Below are positions 6,419 to 6,466 of a DNA stretch of 6,466 nt, in pieces (position 1 is the first letter of the stretch; each line of letters starts with the position of its first letter). A program made the position numbers and the translations under genes. The stretch comes from CAYMAZ01 sp964428185 (lineage in GTDB: Bacteria; Bacteroidota; Bacteroidia; Bacteroidales; DTU049). The stretch lies in contig CAYRXH010000120.1 of the NCBI GenBank assembly GCA_964428185.1, positions 1 to 6,466 on the forward strand. Direction: 5' to 3'. Below the pieces are notes generated by a model. That model was not told the origin of the DNA. It worked only from the letters and a program-made list of their open reading frames with translations, and did not search any database.

Positions 6419-6466
6419 AACACGTATTTTTTTTTTGATTAATGTTTCAGATTTTGAACGTACAAA
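6419..6466 (-). other. Start of the upstream region of the C25 protease gene
   Basis: Only 48 bp are visible. On the coding strand the leader has a run of ten A residues (complement of the T run at 6427-6436), about 8 nt before the ATG. This fits the A-rich, Shine-Dalgarno-poor leaders of Bacteroidota genes. No TAnnTTTG box is present, so the promoter is probably beyond the window edge. Confidence 0.5.

Noticed and set aside
6419..6466. Promoter for the protease gene
   Set aside because: Minus-strand TTTG (6466-6463) is followed 21 nt later by TAATCAAA, which does not match TAnnTTTG; too weak to call.

Overview
The window looks like chromosomal DNA of a Bacteroidota member that has a type IX secretion system (T9SS). 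The evidence is a complete gingipain-family protease ending in a type A T9SS sorting domain, plus the start of a second exported, Ig/PKD-rich adhesin-like protein of a kind typical of this phylum. The AT-rich gaps, A-rich leaders without a clear Shine-Dalgarno, and TAnnTTTG-like promoter boxes agree. I cannot name a genus; a free-living or environmental member of Bacteroidia or Flavobacteriia is a fair guess.

Layout, left to right. (1) Positions 1-1151, minus strand: the N-terminal 383 codons of a large secreted protein whose C-terminus lies outside the window. (2) Positions 1152-1289: a short divergent intergenic region with one TAATTTTG box facing each gene. (3) Positions 1290-2081, plus strand: a cytoplasmic alpha/beta hydrolase with a complete Ser-Asp-His triad. 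(4) Positions 2082-2668: a gene-free stretch packed with inverted repeats. These include a striking 137-bp nested palindromic element and, at the right edge, an intrinsic terminator for the next gene. (5) Positions 2669-6418, minus strand: a 1249-residue peptidase C25 (gingipain-like) multidomain protein. (6) Positions 6419-6466: the start of its upstream region.

No operon is visible: the first two genes diverge and the last two converge. The two large minus-strand genes share a theme, as both encode exported, beta-sandwich-rich proteins probably carried across the outer membrane by T9SS. The hydrolase between them has no export signal and no evident link to them.

The two items most worth following are the protease and the nested palindrome. 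The protease keeps the His-Cys spacing and the S1-pocket Asp of the Arg-specific gingipain RgpB. The palindrome looks like a structured mobile repeat or a structured RNA. I found no CRISPR array, tRNA, rRNA, transposase or recognisable new defence system.
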